DNA from: JBBDWR01 sp040902745
GTDB lineage: Bacteria > Actinomycetota > UBA4738 > HRBIN12
Assembly: GCA_040902745.1 (NCBI GenBank)
Contig: JBBDWR010000002.1
Span: forward strand, 1 to 53,654
Length of the DNA stretch: 53,654 nt
Direction of reading: 5' to 3'
Shown piece after piece: positions 52,017 through 53,654 of the stretch. Both the position numbers and the translations under genes were made by a program. The notes under the pieces are model-generated. The model did not search any database. It worked only from the letters and a program-made list of their open reading frames with translations, and was not told the origin of the DNA. The stretch's first letter is position 1. Each line of letters begins with the position of its first letter.

Positions 52017-53294
52017 GCCGCCGGCGCCCCAGAGGCGCTGCAACGGAATGACCTGTATGGAGTCGGGCATCGAGTACGCCCTGGGGCCCGTGTACAGGAC
52101 CACCCCCCCGAGGAACCTCGATCCCAGTCGATCTCGGAGCTTGCGGAGCGATCGGGCATCGCGCCAGCCCACCCGGCTCCCAGCCTTGACCTCAACCCCC
52201 GTGACCATCCCATCCTCTCGCTCGATCACGAGGTCCACCTCGTCACTGTCGTGCGTCCGCCAATGGCCGATGACCACCGGTTCCTCCAACCAGCCGAGCT
52301 GCTTCGTGATCTCGCCCACGGCGAACGTCTCGAGAAGGTGTCCGAACTCACTGAGCGCTTGCGCGCTGGCCGCGAGGAGCTTCTGCTCGGTGAGCCGGAG
52401 CAGGCGAGCGGCGAGTCCCGGGTCGGCAAGATGGACCTTCGGATGGCTTCCCACCCGCGAGCCGAGCGTCGTCCCCCAAGCGGGAAGCCGGCGAACGAGG
52501 AAGACCGCCTCAAGGAGCCTCGTGTAGTTCTCTGCGGTGGTCGGCTCCATGCCGATGTCCTCGGCCGCCGCACGGATGTTGAGCACCTGTCCCGTCTGGG
52601 CAGCCAGCCGCGCGAGCAGCAGCGGAAGCTGTCGCCGCTGCCGAACGCGACTGAGCTCGATGACGTCACGTTCGATAACCAGCTCAACATAGTCGTCGAA
52701 CCAGCGTGCGCGGTCGGCACTCCTCGCCCTCCGGAGCGGCTCCGGGAATCCCCCCCGGACGGCGCGGACGGCGTACTCCTGACGACCCACCTCCCCGCCG
52801 CCGGTGGCGGAGGAAAGACCGGCGGGATCGGAAACCAATGCCTCCGCGAAGTCCTCGGTCACCTCGTCGATCTCCCCCTGGGAGAGCGGCAGTACACCCA
52901 CGAGGTGGGCCCGTCCGGTGAGGGTTCGAGCCGCGGTCGGGAGCGAAAGGTAGTTCGTCGACCCGGTGATGACGAATCGTCCCGGCCTCGCATCGCGATT
53001 CAGTTCGGCCTTGATGACGTCGAGCACCTCAGGAACATGCTGGAACTCGTCCAGGAAGACCGTCGAAGGACCAGAGAAGAAGGGTGCCGGATCCTGGGAT
53101 ACGGCCTCGCGGGTGCCCAAGTCATCGAGATCCACGACCTGCCCCCCTGTCTCGCTTGCCAGAGCCGAGAGCAGGGTCGACTTCCCGACTGCTCGGGGCC
53201 CTTGCAGGATGGTGACGGCCTCCACCCCCATCAGGGCACGGACGACGCCTTCAAGCCGCCGAGGCACAATCCTCGTGAGCGCCACGAAAGCCAT
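52011..53294 (-). CDS. AAA ATPase of the DUF4143 family
   Basis: A 427-residue ATPase. Walker A GPRAVGKST is at residues 32-40; Walker B-like VFLDEFQHVPE near residue 85; sensor ITGSTNYLS near residue 115; the C-terminal DUF4143 region has FAVGEITKQLGW and the nuclease-like end HDSDEVDLVIER then VTGVEVKAGS. Such ATPases are frequent single genes in variable loci and are suspected defence or toxin-antitoxin components; none is well understood. Its TAG stop (52011-52013) lies in the complement of the tRNA anticodon loop. TACGGT is 6 nt before ATG 53294, so the mRNA looks leaderless. Confidence 0.82.
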   Translation of the reverse strand: MAFVALTRIVPRRLEGVVRALMGVEAVTILQGPRAVGKSTLLSALASETGGQVVDLDDLGTREAVSQDPAPFFSGPSTVFLDEFQHVPEVLDVIKAELNRDARPGRFVITGSTNYLSLPTAARTLTGRAHLVGVLPLSQGEIDEVTEDFAEALVSDPAGLSSATGGGEVGRQEYAVRAVRGGFPEPLRRARSADRARWFDDYVELVIERDVIELSRVRQRRQLPLLLARLAAQTGQVLNIRAAAEDIGMEPTTAENYTRLLEAVFLVRRLPAWGTTLGSRVGSHPKVHLADPGLAARLLRLTEQKLLAASAQALSEFGHLLETFAVGEITKQLGWLEEPVVIGHWRTHDSDEVDLVIEREDGMVTGVEVKAGSRVGWRDARSLRKLRDRLGSRFLGGVVLYTGPRAYSMPDSIQVIPLQRLWGAGGV

Positions 53295-53300
53295 CGTAGC

Positions 53301-53306
53301 ACCGTA
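53301..53306 (-). promoter_or_regulatory. -10 box of leaderless DUF4143 ATPase gene
   Basis: TACGGT on the minus strand lies 6 nt before ATG 53294. The three repeats at 53311-53371 begin 4 nt further upstream, covering the -15 to -80 region. Confidence 0.4.
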
Positions 53307-53310
53307 TCTT

Positions 53311-53371
53311 CCGCAATTCGAGGGCCCGTACATCCGTAATCCGAGGGCATCTACTTCCGCGATCCGAGGAC
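53311..53371. promoter_or_regulatory. Three 15-bp direct repeats at 23-bp spacing upstream of the ATPase gene
   Basis: CCGCAATTCGAGGGC (53311), CCGTAATCCGAGGGC (53334) and CCGCGATCCGAGGAC (53357), each 23 bp apart, about two helical turns. They lie directly upstream of the ATPase promoter. This suggests cooperative binding of a regulator, possibly the ATPase itself since no other regulator is encoded in the unit. Confidence 0.6.
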
Positions 53372-53401
53372 CTCTCCAAGCTCTATCCTGGGACTCGCAG
53401 G

Positions 53402-53473
53402 GCCCTCGTAGCTCAGTGGATAGAGCATCGGTTTCCTAAACCGTGTGCGCAGGTTCGACTCCTGCCGGGGGCA
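53402..53473 (+). tRNA. tRNA-Arg (anticodon CCT)
   Basis: Full cloverleaf of 72 nt: acceptor GCCCTCG with CGGGGGC, D arm GCTC-AGTGGATA-GAGC, anticodon arm TCGGT-TTCCTAA-ACCGT (anticodon CCT), short 4-nt variable region, T arm GCAGG-TTCGACT-CCTGC, discriminator A; CCA is not fully encoded. The first anticodon-stem pair is a T-T mismatch and the variable region is 1 nt shorter than in the 3' fragment at 53555. Both fit a hybrid of an incoming 5' half and a resident 3' half. Whether it is charged normally is uncertain. Confidence 0.88.
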
Positions 53474-53554
53474 CTCACCAGCGCTTTCTCGTTGGCCTCC
53501 TCGAGCCGATCGAGTCAGGCACAAAACCGATTGCATGCAGACGGTGCTGTGAGA

Positions 53555-53596
53555 TTCCTAAACCGTGTGTCGCAGGTTCGATTCCTGCCGGGGGCA
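53555..53596 (+). repeat. 3' half of tRNA-Arg(CCU), right mark of the island
   Basis: 42 nt from the anticodon loop (TTCCTAAACC) to the end of the acceptor (CGGGGGCA). It matches the 3' half of the tRNA at 53402 except for one extra T in the variable region and one T-for-C in the T loop. About 80 nt of unassigned DNA separate it from the full tRNA. This is the structure left by integration into a tRNA gene. Confidence 0.75.
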
Positions 53597-53602
53597 CCGT
53601 GT

Positions 53603-53645
53603 GATGTCTCGAGACATCGTTCACACGTGTCTCGGGACATCGTTC
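53603..53645. mobile_element. Probable end of an insertion sequence (IS481-like)
   Basis: A 16-bp perfect palindrome GATGTCTCGAGACATC (53603-53618) and an 18-bp near-repeat, TGTCTCGAGACATCGTTC at 53605 and TGTCTCGGGACATCGTTC at 53628, 23 bp apart. Repeats of this type are familiar from ends of IS481-like elements in actinobacteria (from memory). The window stops before any transposase. Confidence 0.4.
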
Positions 53646-53654
53646 CACTTTTCG

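Noticed and set aside
53351..53536. 61-codon minus-strand open frame across the tRNA
   Set aside because: It translates the antisense of the tRNA (ESNLRTRFRKPMLYPLSYEG), a well-known spurious product of tRNA-Arg regions. A similar frame occurs at 51953-52213.
53402..53596. Group I intron in the tRNA anticodon loop
   Set aside because: tRNA-Arg(CCU) genes can hold such introns, but here the sequences between tRNA halves are protein-coding or far too short, the 5' half is repeated several times, and no intron core (P, Q, R, S elements) was seen.

Overview
The window is very GC-rich chromosomal DNA and most likely comes from an actinobacterium (Actinomycetota). Pointers to this are a PASTA-domain serine/threonine kinase, small actinobacterial membrane families (DUF6458-like, DUF7144-like), many GTG starts, and repeated leaderless promoters with a TAnnnT box 6-7 nt before the start codon. 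All assignments come from reading motifs and family resemblance in the sequence; no database search was run.

Layout. 0.2-3.9 kb: CopD-like membrane protein, GNAT acetyltransferase, secreted trypsin-like protease, secreted beta-helix protein, lipoprotein. 4.0-7.0 kb: PotD/PotB/PotC-type ABC importer without an ATPase gene. 7.0-11.5 kb: small secreted proteins, methyltransferase, fibronectin III/extensin-like protein, OsmC protein, GNAT remnant. 11.5-15.1 kb: heterodimeric ABC exporter with one degenerate ATP site. 15.2-19.5 kb: pirin, VDL-repeat protein plus RDD membrane protein (probable CTG start), conserved hypothetical, ABC-F ATPase. 19.5-25.6 kb: catabolic cluster (PHP protein, Rieske oxygenase, Lrp regulator, SDR, CaiD-like crotonase, PYROXD2-like flavoprotein) with an inverted-repeat motif shared by the lrp/Rieske intergenic region and the flavoprotein operon. 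25.7-28.1 kb: Asp/Gly/Thr repeat peptide translationally coupled to a JmjC-type hydroxylase and followed by a sucrase/ferredoxin-like protein, a candidate unrecognised peptide-modification system. 28.2-42.9 kb: beta-propeller protein, second Rieske oxygenase, receiver-HATPase hybrid lacking the phospho-acceptor His, PASTA kinase, M43 protease, HTH_42 protein, ion channel, DUF2252 protein, MFS exporter, VOC protein, MFS-cNMP fusion. 43.2-46.4 kb: nuclease/phosphatase-fold lipoprotein, a 13-codon micro-ORF with hairpins, FAD oxidoreductase.

46.5-53.6 kb is an accessory island in a tRNA-Arg(CCU) gene. The 5' half of the tRNA recurs at 46525, about 48252 (degenerate) and 51977, ahead of a full-length copy at 53402; a stray 3' half lies at 53555. 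Units between these marks carry a nucleotidyltransferase/HTH pair, a block with a methyltransferase, RF3, zinc-ribbon protein and MerR regulator, and a DUF4143-type ATPase. In two units the terminal minus-strand gene takes its TAG stop from the complement of the tRNA anticodon loop. No integrase is seen. The window ends in repeats resembling an insertion-sequence end.

Three genes (Rieske oxygenase near 21.6 kb, MFS-cNMP near 42.03 kb, nuclease-fold lipoprotein near 44.3 kb) are broken by 1-2 nt indels, either sequence errors or recent decay. The Rieske oxygenases, CaiD-like crotonase, SDR, flavoprotein and PotBCD-like importer together suggest uptake and breakdown of a polyamine- or quaternary-amine-like compound; this is inference.
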